A stretch of DNA of 64,000 nt from Candidatus Nitrosocosmicus franklandus (GCF_900696045.1 NZ_LR216287.1:1302001-1366000); one strand, 5' to 3'. Positions 49,315 through 59,275 are shown, counted from the first letter of the stretch. Notes: generated from the letters alone by a model not told the origin. A program made the numbers and translations.

Positions 49315-50625
49315 ATGAGCGTGGATGCCTATTTGAAACCGAAAGTGCTAATGGTTTCTACTGAATATCCTCCAATTACAGGTGGCGTTGGAAGATATAC
49401 AAGTAATTTAGTTAAAGCACTAAAAGAAATAGGAGTGGAAGTATATGTATTATGCAATGAGAAAGGAAATGGAGATTTTTTTGGACTTGAGCCATTAAAT
49501 GAGAACAATTCGCAAGTAATATTGGATGTTGTCAATGCAATAAAACCAGACATAGTACATATTCAATTAGAGCATGGTCTATATGGCTTTAAACAGGTAT
49601 TTAAAAAGAATTCAAATAAACCCATTACAAATATAGAGGACTTTTACGAAAAATGTCCCATTCCTATAGTAACCACATTCCATTCTGCATATCCATTTAA
49701 ACAATGGTTAAGAATATCAAAACTCTTGTATCGCCAACAAAATGATATATTAAATACAAAATCTATCAATCCTATAGACAAAATCAAAGAATATTGGAAA
49801 GCTTTGTCAACTTATTATGTATTCAATAAGGCCAATAAAATAAAGCTTAAAAAAAGCAATGCCAATATTGTGTTTTCGGAATACTTGGCTAATTTGATAT
49901 CTGATGGCGAAATTAGCACTGTTGATACCACCAATTCGGATCTAGAAAAAAACAAAATATTTGTCATTTACCATGGAGCTGAGCCTATTTTATCTGTCCC
50001 TCCTGAAAAGATTCAGGCTAGAAGAAAATTTAGTTTGCCCATAGATAGAAAAATAGGATTACTTTTTGGTTTTGCAACAAATACCAAGGGTTGGGATATA
50101 TTGAACAAGCTTAACATACCAAATAATTGGACAATAGTCATTAATCAATCAAAAAACCTATATGGGTCAGGCAAGTCGACACCGATAAGAATACTGGATG
50201 ATCCAGATTCCAAAATCAAACAGGATTCTAACAACAAGGATCAGAAAATCATCAATCTAAATCAGGGTTTTTTGAGTGATAATGATCTCTCTACTCTGTT
50301 TTATTCTTGTGACATTGCTATCCTCCCATATACCGTAACTTCAGGTTCGGGAGTTCTTTTCGATGCCCTAGCCCACGGTTTACCGTTTGTCGCTACTAAT
50401 TTAGGTTTTTTCAAGGAGTTTGAGAAGAAGGGTCTTGGAATAACAGTCAAAAGAAAACCTTACGAATTTGAACGCGCCATTAAGAAATTGGAAGCCAACT
50501 ATTCTGATTATGTTCGAAAAGTCGAAGAGTTTAAATCGGAATTAAAGTGGACCAATATCGCACGCCAACATTTAAAAATATATATCAAATCAATGTCAGA
50601 AGGAAAAAAAAGTACAGCCTTATAA
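49315..50625 (+). CDS. Glycosyltransferase, GT4 family (GT-B fold)
   Basis: A 436-residue cytoplasmic glycosyltransferase. The N-terminal half has the acceptor-side pattern STEYPPITGGVGRYTSNLVKAL and PDIVHIQLEHGLYG. The C-terminal half has the donor-binding part: GFLSDNDLSTLFYSCDIAILPYTVTSGSGVLFDALAHGLPFVATNLGFFKEF, broken across regions, with the Glu replaced by Asp-type residues. Family members add sugars from nucleotide donors. With the GH130 gene upstream it may build or remodel mannose-type glycans. Start is an ATG. Confidence 0.88.
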   Translation: MSVDAYLKPKVLMVSTEYPPITGGVGRYTSNLVKALKEIGVEVYVLCNEKGNGDFFGLEPLNENNSQVILDVVNAIKPDIVHIQLEHGLYGFKQVFKKNSNKPITNIEDFYEKCPIPIVTTFHSAYPFKQWLRISKLLYRQQNDILNTKSINPIDKIKEYWKALSTYYVFNKANKIKLKKSNANIVFSEYLANLISDGEISTVDTTNSDLEKNKIFVIYHGAEPILSVPPEKIQARRKFSLPIDRKIGLLFGFATNTKGWDILNKLNIPNNWTIVINQSKNLYGSGKSTPIRILDDPDSKIKQDSNNKDQKIINLNQGFLSDNDLSTLFYSCDIAILPYTVTSGSGVLFDALAHGLPFVATNLGFFKEFEKKGLGITVKRKPYEFERAIKKLEANYSDYVRKVEEFKSELKWTNIARQHLKIYIKSMSEGKKSTAL

Positions 50626-50998
50626 TAATATCGTATCTACCTCATGTTGTTCAAAAATAATCTAACCATGATTAGCTTAAGCAGAGAGCAAGCAAGGTGT
50701 TCCTAAGCAACTAAATAAATTTTATCAATGTGAGCAAAAGTTTCGTTTCCATTAGTCAAGTTAATTGCATATTCAAAATCAATTTGTTTCTGCCTTTACC
50801 TAATTTATTAATTAGTCTCTAATTACAAAAAATAATTGTGTGTATCTATATGATGTATTTGACTTATAGTATATGCATATGTGCTAAATACAATAGTTTG
50901 AATCAACTAAAGCACAGTAAATTACTTGCTTGCTTCTTGTATTATATCTTCTACTTGATAAACTATCTGGCGACAATTAACTAGAAAAATAGGTGCGA
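50626..50998. other. Intergenic stretch
   Basis: No gene, hairpin or repeat stands out between the convergent glycosyltransferase and FBP aldolase/phosphatase genes. Confidence 0.5.
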
Positions 50999-52087
50999 CT
51001 ATCGGAACTTTTCATCTAGTTTTTTCATTCTTGCCTCATAGCCTTTGTTGTATTCCAATTCGTCTGGAACCAAAGTTGCCGGGTGAATAAATCCTTGGTT
51101 TCTAATGATCATCGCACGCTCAGCAGCCCAAAATCTTTGTAGATCCCAGTCAACAGTTCCAAATCCGTCATGGGGTCCTACTAATTTGCCATTGTGCATA
51201 CTAAATACGAGACACGAAACAATCGGAATAGCATAGTTAATACTGGCTGGCGAATTCAACTTTACAGGCATGAGAGGCATATGATGACTCCCCCTCGTGT
51301 TACCCGCGACGTAGTGTGGATTATTAAACGCACTCCCTGCTTCCTCAGTGGCTGGAAAGTTCTTTTGGGTTCTTACAATAGAAATTGGATCGTCTTTTCC
51401 TACATAGGTTCCCGCAATATTATGCAGTCGGTCAGTCGATGAAGACAAGATTTGCTCAGTATGATCAGAAGAAAATACGGATGAGACAACATAACGTCCC
51501 GGATACATCAATGCTGCTTCTAATTCGGGTTTATCAGCCCATAATTTTAATTCAGCAATTTTTCCTGTAAGTACATCCATTACATGGAAAATAACTCCTT
51601 CAGCTAGTTTTTCATTGATTAAAATGCCTGTATTACTTCTTGTATCCACAAACATTCGCCAAAAAGGAAAGTTAAACGCTCCTGGCTCGGTTTTGTCAGC
51701 AGCAAAAACACAAAATACTTCGCTTGGCCTTTCGTCCATCTCTATTTCCGCCACACCAGGTCCCATTCCCTTCACGTTTCCTGAAAAGGCATCCTTTAGT
51801 AAATCCTGACCAGCACCATACAGTCCCTGTTCCTTTGCAATTTTAGTTCCCTCTGTAAAGGCATCCCAAGCAATCTTGTGTATTTCGTTATTGTTTACTC
51901 CATGAGTATGAGTCATAATTATGTGTATATCGTCTCCCGTGTAGCCGATATAATGATCAATCAACAGACCTTCAGATTTTGAGGATATGATTTCTTTAAC
52001 CTTTTGAAGTAATTCGTCACTGGGACGAGTATGACCGCCTATGGATCCGATGTCCGCCTTGATAGCTGATACTGTAATTTTAACCAT
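50999..52087 (-). CDS. fbp: Bifunctional fructose-1,6-bisphosphate aldolase/phosphatase
   Basis: A 362-residue protein of the archaeal class V FBPase family. The N-terminal metal motif is VSAIKADIGSIGGHTRPS, followed by YTGDDIHIIMTHTHG. Tyr228 and Lys231 in TYVGKDDP match the Schiff-base pair of the aldolase site. RGSHHMPLMPV near the C-terminus is typical. It makes fructose 6-phosphate from triose phosphates in one enzyme, forcing the flow towards gluconeogenesis. It would work with the GAPDH at 44391. A single gene with its own promoter region. Confidence 0.95.
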   Translation of the reverse strand: MVKITVSAIKADIGSIGGHTRPSDELLQKVKEIISSKSEGLLIDHYIGYTGDDIHIIMTHTHGVNNNEIHKIAWDAFTEGTKIAKEQGLYGAGQDLLKDAFSGNVKGMGPGVAEIEMDERPSEVFCVFAADKTEPGAFNFPFWRMFVDTRSNTGILINEKLAEGVIFHVMDVLTGKIAELKLWADKPELEAALMYPGRYVVSSVFSSDHTEQILSSSTDRLHNIAGTYVGKDDPISIVRTQKNFPATEEAGSAFNNPHYVAGNTRGSHHMPLMPVKLNSPASINYAIPIVSCLVFSMHNGKLVGPHDGFGTVDWDLQRFWAAERAMIIRNQGFIHPATLVPDELEYNKGYEARMKKLDEKFR

Positions 52088-52300
52088 GATTAATTAAAAG
52101 AACAGTTGATTAAGTAAGTTTTGGTTGTGAAATTTAATGACTTATTATTTTCGTATAGTAGTAGATAAGCCATGATCGAGTCATAGTTCTTATGAAATAT
52201 TTTTCAACATGATATAGAAGAATAATTTTAGACATTAAACATATTCTGATGTTGTTTAATATCATATTGTTCCTCATTTGAGTTCGTTAAAACAATAATC

Positions 52301-52314
52301 TTAAATATTATAAT
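52301..52314 (+). promoter_or_regulatory. Candidate TATA box for the first Hsp20 gene
   Basis: TTAAATATTATAAT ends 15 bases before the ATG at 52330, which fits a leaderless heat-shock gene. Confidence 0.4.
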
Positions 52315-52329
52315 ATTGCATTTGATTAA

Positions 52330-52959
52330 ATGAGTTTCTGGAATTCTCCAAATGATGAATGGTTCAAGAGATTTTTTGGAAGAAATAGAGGAACAAGCTG
52401 GTTAGGACATAACTATTTTGAAGACATGTTAAGAGACTATGAGGATTTTAGAAAAGAAATGGAAAAAATGTTCCAAGAAGAGTTTAAAGGTATAGAAACC
52501 AAGGCCCCTAAAGAACTTGTGAGAGAATACACCACTCCTGAAGGATCAAAGGTCAGAGAAGTGGGTCCTATTGTTTATGGATATTCAATGACAATAGGTC
52601 CTGACGGCAAACCTCGTGTAAAAGAATTCGGTAATGTAAAGGCTTCTAAAATGGGAGCTGCCCCAATCTTGAGCCCTGAAAGAGAGCCACTGGTCGACAT
52701 AACCACCAACGATAAAGAGGTAAAAGTCATAGTTGAAATGCCAGGTGTAAAAAAGGAAAACATAAAAGTAAATGCTTATGATTCATCAGTTGAAATAAGT
52801 ACAGACGACCCACAAAGAAAGTACCACGAGGTTATCGATTTACCCCCAGAGGCAGACATCGAAACTGCATATTCTAGATATAACAATGGAATTTTGGAAG
52901 TTGTTTTCAATAAGAAGCAACAATCAAAACCAAAAGGCAAGGATATAAAAGTAGAATAA
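52330..52959 (+). CDS. Small heat-shock protein, Hsp20/alpha-crystallin family
   Basis: A 209-residue protein. The first 110 residues are charged, aromatic-rich and Gly-poor, with a Trp/Phe-rich start (WNSPNDEWFKRFFG). The alpha-crystallin domain spans about 115-195: EPLVDITTNDKEVKVIVEMPGVKKENIKVNAYDSS is the first half, and YNNGILEVVFNKK is the usual closing strand. It would hold unfolded proteins. A second Hsp20 with a different N-terminus lies at 54409. Confidence 0.92.
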   Translation: MSFWNSPNDEWFKRFFGRNRGTSWLGHNYFEDMLRDYEDFRKEMEKMFQEEFKGIETKAPKELVREYTTPEGSKVREVGPIVYGYSMTIGPDGKPRVKEFGNVKASKMGAAPILSPEREPLVDITTNDKEVKVIVEMPGVKKENIKVNAYDSSVEISTDDPQRKYHEVIDLPPEADIETAYSRYNNGILEVVFNKKQQSKPKGKDIKVE

Positions 52960-53471
52960 ACAATATTATTAATTTTATTTATTTATGTATGCATATTTTT
53001 CTTTAGTTTTTCATCGTTCTTTGTTTTAATATTGGGACATAAATAATAGGATCTTCCTGTGTCCCAATTGTTTTATTCTACTCATATCCTTACAAATACT
53101 TTTTTTACGAGATAACACCATCACGTGAATTCCATGTCTTAATTTAATTATGTTATACCCATCTCACACAAGAATACACCGTATATGTCTATTCGTACCA
53201 TTGATATCAATATCAATAATGAAAAAAATTGTCTTATATGGCAATGATTTTTCTGTATTCATAACTGTATACAAATTCGAAAATAAATTACCTTTTTTTA
53301 AATTAGCGACGAACAACATGATAAGGACAGGGTATTGTGACTAACTAGTTACCCTACATTGCGGAGTCGAGAACAAGAGGCATGGTCAAACGTTTATTGA
53401 CAAGCAATTCTTCAAAATATTTGAAAATTATCCAAAAAATACTACCCAAAGTTTTGTTTTAATCTATATTT
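52960..53471. other. Intergenic stretch with a strong hairpin
   Basis: Contains the inverted repeat at 53031-53068. No gene seen; the 64-codon frame at 53150 has unnatural composition. Confidence 0.5.
53031..53068 (+). terminator. Nine-base-pair hairpin downstream of the Hsp20 gene
   Basis: ATTGGGACA (53031-53039) pairs perfectly with TGTCCCAAT (53060-53068) over a 20-base loop, followed by TGTTTTATT. It is 71 bases past the Hsp20 stop. It may be a terminator or a mRNA-stability or small-RNA element. Confidence 0.45.
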
Positions 53472-53831
53472 TCAATTCTCTTTGTCTTTTGGTCTAGAGT
53501 GTAAAAGTAGTTCATAAGACATATATTTTTCAACAAATTCTCCACCCCTCTGTACTTTTCTCACAGTAGAATCATAATTTGAACGCGTATCGTATAAAAA
53601 TCGTACAATCGTAAGAGCATTAAATCCCTCTGGATCTATAACTATGCTATCAGGACGAGTTTCATTGATTATTTCCATAACCTTTTCATAATCACACGGA
53701 TTTTTAACATCTCTGTATCCATTGTTTGGTATCCACATGACATCAAAATAATCTGCATCATTGCCTTTCTCAACTATTATGTGGCTAATTCTTAGCTCCC
53801 TATTTTGCATACTCTTTGGTAGTTCATTCAA
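53472..53831 (-). CDS. Unknown small soluble protein
   Basis: A 119-residue soluble protein with no signal peptide. It has alternating strands and helices (SHIIVEKGNDADYFDVMWIPNNGY, SIVIDPEGFNALTIVRFLYDT). No domain recognised. It stands between the two Hsp20 genes on the minus strand. Confidence 0.65.
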   Translation of the reverse strand: MNELPKSMQNRELRISHIIVEKGNDADYFDVMWIPNNGYRDVKNPCDYEKVMEIINETRPDSIVIDPEGFNALTIVRFLYDTRSNYDSTVRKVQRGGEFVEKYMSYELLLHSRPKDKEN

Positions 53832-54014
53832 ATATAATCATTTTTCGTTTTCCAATAGTTATGATTGATAATTCCAAAAACTGCTATAAAATACATCAAA
53901 TGATTAATCCATGTAAATAATAAACTATGTTCCTTTGATATGAACCCTGTGGCAACCCCAAAGGACTGTATGCATATTTAATAAATAGATTATTATAACC
54001 AAATCTCAGAAACA

Positions 54015-54194
54015 TCATCCATGTCTATTTTTTCTGGTCCTTTCTTCTTCTCCTACTTCTTCTTCGGTGATTTCTCTTCTTATGGATTTTAATATTTTCT
54101 TGTCTTCTTCCTCGGCACTATTCTCGGATTTTCCAACTACATTTGACTCCTCATAGGCATACTCGTTTTCTCCACTATCATTAATCGATGACAT
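54015..54194 (-). CDS. Possible small acidic protein
   Basis: A 59-codon frame from an ATG to a TGA, with composition typical of a real highly charged protein: a Ser/Asn/Glu-rich start and EEEDKKILKSIRREITEEEV in the second half. Codons are not those of a low-complexity chance frame. Disordered, no domain. It lies upstream of the unknown 119-residue gene on the same strand. Confidence 0.45.
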   Translation of the reverse strand: MSSINDSGENEYAYEESNVVGKSENSAEEEDKKILKSIRREITEEEVGEEERTRKNRHG

Positions 54195-54408
54195 GTAAGT
54201 GGTTTCACATAGTCATTAATGTATTTTATCTATCTGTCTATTTGTCACGTCTTTCGTCGAGTCTTAATATAGTGTTCTTGATTGTAAACAATTGTTTTTA
54301 GTCACCATTTAAAAAATATCTCGACTATCAATCAATTGGACCTTACACTACCAACTAAAAAAATAGAAAAATTTGATTGTTTGGTTCCTGTCCTTCTCCT
54401 TCCTATAC

Positions 54409-55020
54409 CTAGCTTACATTAACCTTGAATTCCTCATCGCCTTCTGACTGGGTTGGGTATTTCTTTGGTACATTGATTTCCAGTACTCCATCTTTAACTT
54501 TTGCATTAATTTGTGAAGGGATTATTTCTTGGGTAAAAGGTATTTGTCTATGAAATGACTTGTATGACCTCTCACTATAGATATATTTTTTACCTTTTTC
54601 CTTTGTTTTCTCTGTTTGAGATCCTGAAATAGTAACAGAATGTTTTGTTGCGTTTACGGCTATTTTTTCCTTGTTTATTCCTGGCACTTCTAAATTTATT
54701 TCATATCTGTCTCCTCTATCAATAACGTCGCATACAGGGAGCCTTGTATCTGCGATCCTGTCGAAAAATTCAAAAGGTGTTATTCCTCTTAATGGGGCCA
54801 ATGAGGATGGCCATGCTTGTTCCATAAAGTTCTGCATATTTTGCATATTTTGCCTAAAAGTTTCAAAAAAATCATCAAAATAGTTTGGGTACGATACACC
54901 CGGTGGGCTTTTTATGCTCCCAGATTGGTTTTTGACTTCAATACTTTCTTTGTTTGAAGATGCATTCTTTGAATCATTTTTAGATGATTCAGATGTAGAG
55001 GATGATGAAGATGTTGACAT
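54409..55020 (-). CDS. Small heat-shock protein, Hsp20/alpha-crystallin family
   Basis: A 203-residue protein. Residues 1-40 are Ser-rich and likely disordered. A Phe/Met-rich segment (YFDDFFETFRQNMQNMQNFMEQAW) follows. The alpha-crystallin domain runs from about 92 to 200: RLPVCDVIDRGDRYEINLEVPGINKEKIAVNA and DGVLEINVPKKYP. It closely follows the bacterial-type class A pattern, unlike the Hsp20 at 52330, so the two are different branches. Holdase chaperone. Confidence 0.93.
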   Translation of the reverse strand: MSTSSSSSTSESSKNDSKNASSNKESIEVKNQSGSIKSPPGVSYPNYFDDFFETFRQNMQNMQNFMEQAWPSSLAPLRGITPFEFFDRIADTRLPVCDVIDRGDRYEINLEVPGINKEKIAVNATKHSVTISGSQTEKTKEKGKKYIYSERSYKSFHRQIPFTQEIIPSQINAKVKDGVLEINVPKKYPTQSEGDEEFKVNVS

Positions 55021-55193
55021 ACTATCTTTTGGGAGAAGATGTTTATAAAAATTACATATGGTATTAACATAGATAAAATATTAAAAGACAATTCTTCTTG
55101 ATTTTTTTGAATACGCATATCCGAGGGTTCAGATAACGTTGTTATTTGGATTTTTTTTCAAGATTCCTGCAATGGAATTCTATCAATCACAAT

Positions 55194-56087
55194 TCATTGA
55201 CCTTTGTTTGTTCCCAAATCTACAATTGCCTTTATAATATCCGTTTTTGTTATTATTCCAACTAGCTCTTGCAATTTGTTTACCACTGGTATTCCACTAA
55301 TTTGGTTTCCAAGCATTAATCTGGCCGCATTTGTTAAGCTGTCGTGTTGCTCGATAAGTATTAGTGGATTGGATGTCATTATATCTTCTGCTGTGAAGGG
55401 CAGCATTCTTATTCTAGAAGACAAATGCCGATTTTCGAATTCTTTTAATCTGTGGCTTGAAATTCCAAAATATTTTCCTTTAGGGATCATATCTCTTGTA
55501 GTTATTATGCCTATAGGTTTATTTTCGCGCACTACAATTACTCGCGATATATTGTATTGAGTCAACAATTCTGGTATACTATTTGCATTTTCTTCGGGTC
55601 TTACGGCAATTACCTTTTGAGTCATATAGTCATGTGTAGTAAAATTACCTATATCACGGCTAGCAATTAGTGCTATCAAATCTGTCTTCGTAATTATCTT
55701 TTTTGCATTATTTTCTTCATCTACAAGCAATAAAGAGCTGATATTTTTATCAAGCATAAGTTGTGCACAGATCCCTAGTGAAAAATTCTTGTGAACAGCA
55801 TATAATTCGGGTTTCTTATTTTGGAGTAACTCCTGTAATTTTATCTCTCCTAATCTGCGTTTATCAAACTGATGCGATGACAAGAAGTTTGCTATATCCT
55901 TTTCGGTAACAATACCAATTGCTTTTTTGTCCGGAAGTGAAGAGTCAAATACAACAATTCTCTTTATATTATATTTTAGCATAGTATTTCTTACGTCAAG
56001 AAATGTATTGTCTGGTCCTAAAGATACAATCGGTTTAGCAACATGAAACGCGTTTATTATAAAGCTGTCGTTTGTGTTTCGTGACAC
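55194..56087 (-). CDS. Protein with four CBS domains
   Basis: A 297-residue soluble protein from a GTG. It has four CBS motifs in a row: AKPIVSLGPDNTFLDVRN, YAVHKNFSLGICAQLML, TQKVIAVRPEENANSIPELL and MTSNPLILIEQHDSLTNAARLML. Tandem CBS domains bind ATP, AMP or SAM and give energy sensing. It is divergent from a paralogue at 56185 with 97 bases between starts, so the pair arose by duplication and may be co-regulated. Confidence 0.88.
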   Translation of the reverse strand: MSRNTNDSFIINAFHVAKPIVSLGPDNTFLDVRNTMLKYNIKRIVVFDSSLPDKKAIGIVTEKDIANFLSSHQFDKRRLGEIKLQELLQNKKPELYAVHKNFSLGICAQLMLDKNISSLLLVDEENNAKKIITKTDLIALIASRDIGNFTTHDYMTQKVIAVRPEENANSIPELLTQYNISRVIVVRENKPIGIITTRDMIPKGKYFGISSHRLKEFENRHLSSRIRMLPFTAEDIMTSNPLILIEQHDSLTNAARLMLGNQISGIPVVNKLQELVGIITKTDIIKAIVDLGTNKGQ

Positions 56088-56152
56088 AGGAAAAAAAGTA
56101 TTATTTTAAGATAAAAAGATTTATGCACTATATTTTGGGTTTGATATATATT

Positions 56153-56166
56153 TTTATATTTAAATA
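56153..56166 (+). promoter_or_regulatory. Candidate TATA box for the second CBS gene
   Basis: TTTATATTTAAATA ends 18 bases before the ATG at 56185. The region is shared with the divergent CBS gene. Confidence 0.4.
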
Positions 56167-56184
56167 CGCTCAGATAATCAACAA

Positions 56185-57084
56185 ATGTCACTCAAGAAGA
56201 ATGAAAACGGAAAGATACTTCTAAAAGCCGGAGATGTTAGCAGACCTTTAATTTCGATAGATCAGGACAAAATGATATTGGATCTTAGAGATATTATTTT
56301 AAAATACAATATAAGAAGAATAGGAGTATCAAGTAATGATAAAATTATTGGTATCGTTACTGAGAAAGATCTATTTAATTTTTTATACATGAATTCTACC
56401 AACAGAAAATTACTGAGTGAAATACCTATTAAAGATCTGCTCAAGAACCCAAATCAGTTGATCACAGTTAATAAAGATAGTTCAATTCAGTTTTGCGCTA
56501 AATCTATGCTCAACAACAACATCAGTTCTTTACTTGTAACCAGTGGTGATGGAGGTCAAATAAAAGAAATAATTACAAAATCTGATATAGTTGAGATATT
56601 TGCGTATCACTGTTCGGGTTTCTTTTCTGTTAAAGAATGCATGACGAGCAAAGTAATTACAGCTGCTCCTGATGATAATATCAATTTCGTTTCTGATCTT
56701 TTGCAGGCTCATAAGATATCTAGAATAGTAATTGTTAAAGATAATTTTCCGGTAGGAATTGTTACTTTGAAGGATTTTTTTCCTGCAAGTATATTTTATG
56801 GAATAAATTTTGCATCAAAGTTTCCATCGTCAAGTTCTGACGAATCTAAACAACAACAAAAAAAACCGAGAATGAAAACATCCGATATAAAATCGTTCCT
56901 AATTGCCAGTGACATAATGACTCCTCAACCTCTTTTAATGGATGAAGATGATGACATAGCTGACGCAGCAAGGATAATGATAGGGCATAGAATCAGCGGA
57001 CTGCCAGTAATCAATAATAAAATGATCCTGACAGGAATTGTAACTAAAACCGATATTCTAAAATCTTTAGTAAAGATTTACTAA
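56185..57084 (+). CDS. Protein with four CBS domains (paralogue)
   Basis: A 299-residue protein from an ATG, paralogous to the one at 55194. The CBS motifs appear as SRPLISIDQDKMILDLRD, NQLITVNKDSSIQFCAKSML, SKVITAAPDDNINFVSDLLQ and MTPQPLLMDEDDDIADAARIMI. A short Ser/Gln/Lys-rich insert (about 215-232) sits before the last domain. Probably another adenosyl-nucleotide sensor. Confidence 0.88.
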   Translation: MSLKKNENGKILLKAGDVSRPLISIDQDKMILDLRDIILKYNIRRIGVSSNDKIIGIVTEKDLFNFLYMNSTNRKLLSEIPIKDLLKNPNQLITVNKDSSIQFCAKSMLNNNISSLLVTSGDGGQIKEIITKSDIVEIFAYHCSGFFSVKECMTSKVITAAPDDNINFVSDLLQAHKISRIVIVKDNFPVGIVTLKDFFPASIFYGINFASKFPSSSSDESKQQQKKPRMKTSDIKSFLIASDIMTPQPLLMDEDDDIADAARIMIGHRISGLPVINNKMILTGIVTKTDILKSLVKIY

Positions 57085-57227
57085 AGATTTACATGGATTT
57101 ACAAACCAGGTAGACTAATTGTTGATACCGCTATAACTCCATACTTTATTTCTTTGTATAATTACCCGGGAAAACTAAATACACGAGTTACAAATAGTCG
57201 ATCATCGAAAATTATCTTTGACTGAAC

Positions 57228-57341
57228 TTATTTTTCCTCCGAGCTATCAGAAGTGTCTGGAAGAATGTCTTTTATCGAATCGTGAGCAATCTTCTTTCTA
57301 GGTTTCTTCGATAATTTCTTTGGTCTAAAAACTGCACCCAT
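57228..57341 (-). CDS. Possible very small basic protein
   Basis: A 37-codon frame from ATG to TAA. The first half is strongly basic (FRPKKLSKKPRKK), the second acidic and Ser-rich. The pattern resembles a small nucleic-acid-binding peptide. No RNA-binding domain can be named. Confidence 0.4.
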   Translation of the reverse strand: MGAVFRPKKLSKKPRKKIAHDSIKDILPDTSDSSEEK

Positions 57342-57726
57342 ATTTTTATTTGTATTATGAAAATATTAAACGTTACCATGTCTTGTTTTTTTTGTTATGA
57401 CAGTTAGAGTATCGAACATTATATTCTTATTTATGACAGAGTGGTCATTATGCAATGTAATTAAGAGATCGTTGGAATTGCCAATTTCACCATAAAAAGA
57501 AGGAGAAGGGGAATTTATTGTCTATAGTTATATGTATATACAATTTGGGAAATCATAATGCGTGTTTTATTTGCAATAATTATATTGATACATATGTTTT
57601 ATAAGGATCACCTACTCAAAAAAACTCAATTATTTGCTTTGTCTTACTCTGATGTGAATGTATCATAGATTGAAGGACTGTTTCTGCTTGCTAAGGTAAT
57701 TGAAAGTCAAAGCTAGTATTATCATT
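57342..57726. other. Intergenic stretch
   Basis: No further gene or repeat is seen before the PPOX-type gene. Confidence 0.5.
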
Positions 57727-58170
57727 TCATAAAGTACTTGAAGTTAACTTTTTGACATTAAATTTACCTTCAACAAAAACAGGTTCATCGATTCCCCAGC
57801 TCCACTTTTTTGTAGGTTTTATCCGAATATACCTAGATTGTGGATGATCCGTATTAGACATGTAACCTCCTTGACGATCTACCGTATCTGCCATGCCATA
57901 AATTCTAATACCACGTGGTTCCCAAGGTTTGACAGATTCTAAATCATCTATTACTAGGGCGACTTTTTTATTTACTAAGACGTTTTTGTATTTGGTAGAT
58001 TTAAGAATATTCATTCCGCCCACGTAGAAGTACTCGCCATCAAAATCAAAACCAACGGGTACTACATCTGGCTGACAACTTTCAATATCTGAAGGAGAGA
58101 ATGAACAAGAGGTAGCTATTCGTGCAAGTCTCTGTGACTTGATATATTCTATTTCTCTTTCTGTAAACAA
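57727..58170 (-). CDS. Pyridoxamine-phosphate-oxidase-fold protein, PPOX class F420-dependent type
   Basis: A 147-residue split-barrel flavin or F420 protein. Typical blocks are MFTEREIEYIKSQRLARIAT, PDVVPVGFDFDGEYFYVGG and NVLVNKKVALVIDDLE. The conserved ending KWSWGIDEPVFVEGKF matches this F420-linked group. It may reduce a small substrate with F420H2, which ammonia-oxidising archaea are known to make. No partner gene is adjacent. Confidence 0.85.
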   Translation of the reverse strand: MFTEREIEYIKSQRLARIATSCSFSPSDIESCQPDVVPVGFDFDGEYFYVGGMNILKSTKYKNVLVNKKVALVIDDLESVKPWEPRGIRIYGMADTVDRQGGYMSNTDHPQSRYIRIKPTKKWSWGIDEPVFVEGKFNVKKLTSSTL

Positions 58171-58771
58171 ATATTATCTACAGACAGATGATTAGTCTTA
58201 GATGCATATAAAACTACCCTGAGAACAACAAATGTTAGCAATTTCTTTATTTTGTATGTATAATGAGCATCTAGCTTGATTTCGTTACTATCATAGAGAG
58301 CTTTATCTGATCAGATATCGCTTCATATGAACAAAATAGTCACCTTATTATTACGACGAGTACTTTATATTTTATGATACTTTACCAGATACACTTCTAA
58401 GCGTTAATTTTCGCTCATCCATGCAACCGTTACTTCCAATATTCACTAAATCCATCATATTATCTTTGATGTATTACACAACAATCTTGACCAAGAGATC
58501 AAAATAAACAATAGGCGATTCGATACTTATTTCCTTAATTGATTTGTATTTCATTTTCTTTTCTTCAGTATTCTTCTCCATCAAGATTCTAATATCCTAA
58601 TAAATACTTTCAATACAGCAGCCATCGAAAATTGGTTTCTTACCCACATTTTCAGAGATTATTCTGACTAAAACGCCCTTTGTCAAAGGTAATTCTTAGA
58701 TTACATGGAGTATCACTATTTTGATGTCCTTTTATTTTAAAATGTGTTAATAGAGATGATGATAATGATGA
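58171..58771. other. Gene-poor stretch
   Basis: No gene, tRNA or clear repeat is seen. Confidence 0.5.
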
Positions 58772-59275
58772 TTATCTAATAAAATTATTAAAAAACCAAA
58801 AACGCGAAATTTCATCCTTCAATTGGTTCTCTGGAATTGGGAGGTTACCACCTGTTATTACATCAGAAAGTAAATCTTTACTTTCAACCAAATATCTAAA
58901 AATGTCTTTATCAGTTATGATTCCTGCTAATTTGTCATTTTCCAGGATTATAATCCTCCTTATTTTTTTCTCATACATTAATTTCATGGCATCCATTACT
59001 GTTGCATTTGAATGCAACGTGATTAAAGGATGGCTCATATGTTCTCTCACGGGAACTACCAATTGATGTGGTTGTAACATACCAATTGATTTTATGACAT
59101 CTCTTTCAGTAATGATTCCAATTGGATTGCGTGAATTAAGATCATCTACAATGACTACCGAACCGATATCGTTATTAGACATAATTCTAGAAATCCCAAT
59201 CAAATTCGTGCTCTGGTCGGCTACTATGATATTTTTAGTCATTAAACTAGAGATTGCGATGGAATCGAGGCTCAT
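58772..59275 (-). CDS. Protein with two CBS domains
   Basis: A 167-residue protein that is little more than two CBS motifs: TKNIIVADQSTNLIGISRIMSNNDIGSVVIVDD cut between strand and helix, and MSHPLITLHSNATVMDAMKLMYEKKIRRIIILEN. It binds adenosyl ligands as a dimer. It is divergent from a USP gene at 59526, a common pairing of nucleotide sensors. Confidence 0.9.
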   Translation of the reverse strand: MSLDSIAISSLMTKNIIVADQSTNLIGISRIMSNNDIGSVVIVDDLNSRNPIGIITERDVIKSIGMLQPHQLVVPVREHMSHPLITLHSNATVMDAMKLMYEKKIRRIIILENDKLAGIITDKDIFRYLVESKDLLSDVITGGNLPIPENQLKDEISRFWFFNNFIR

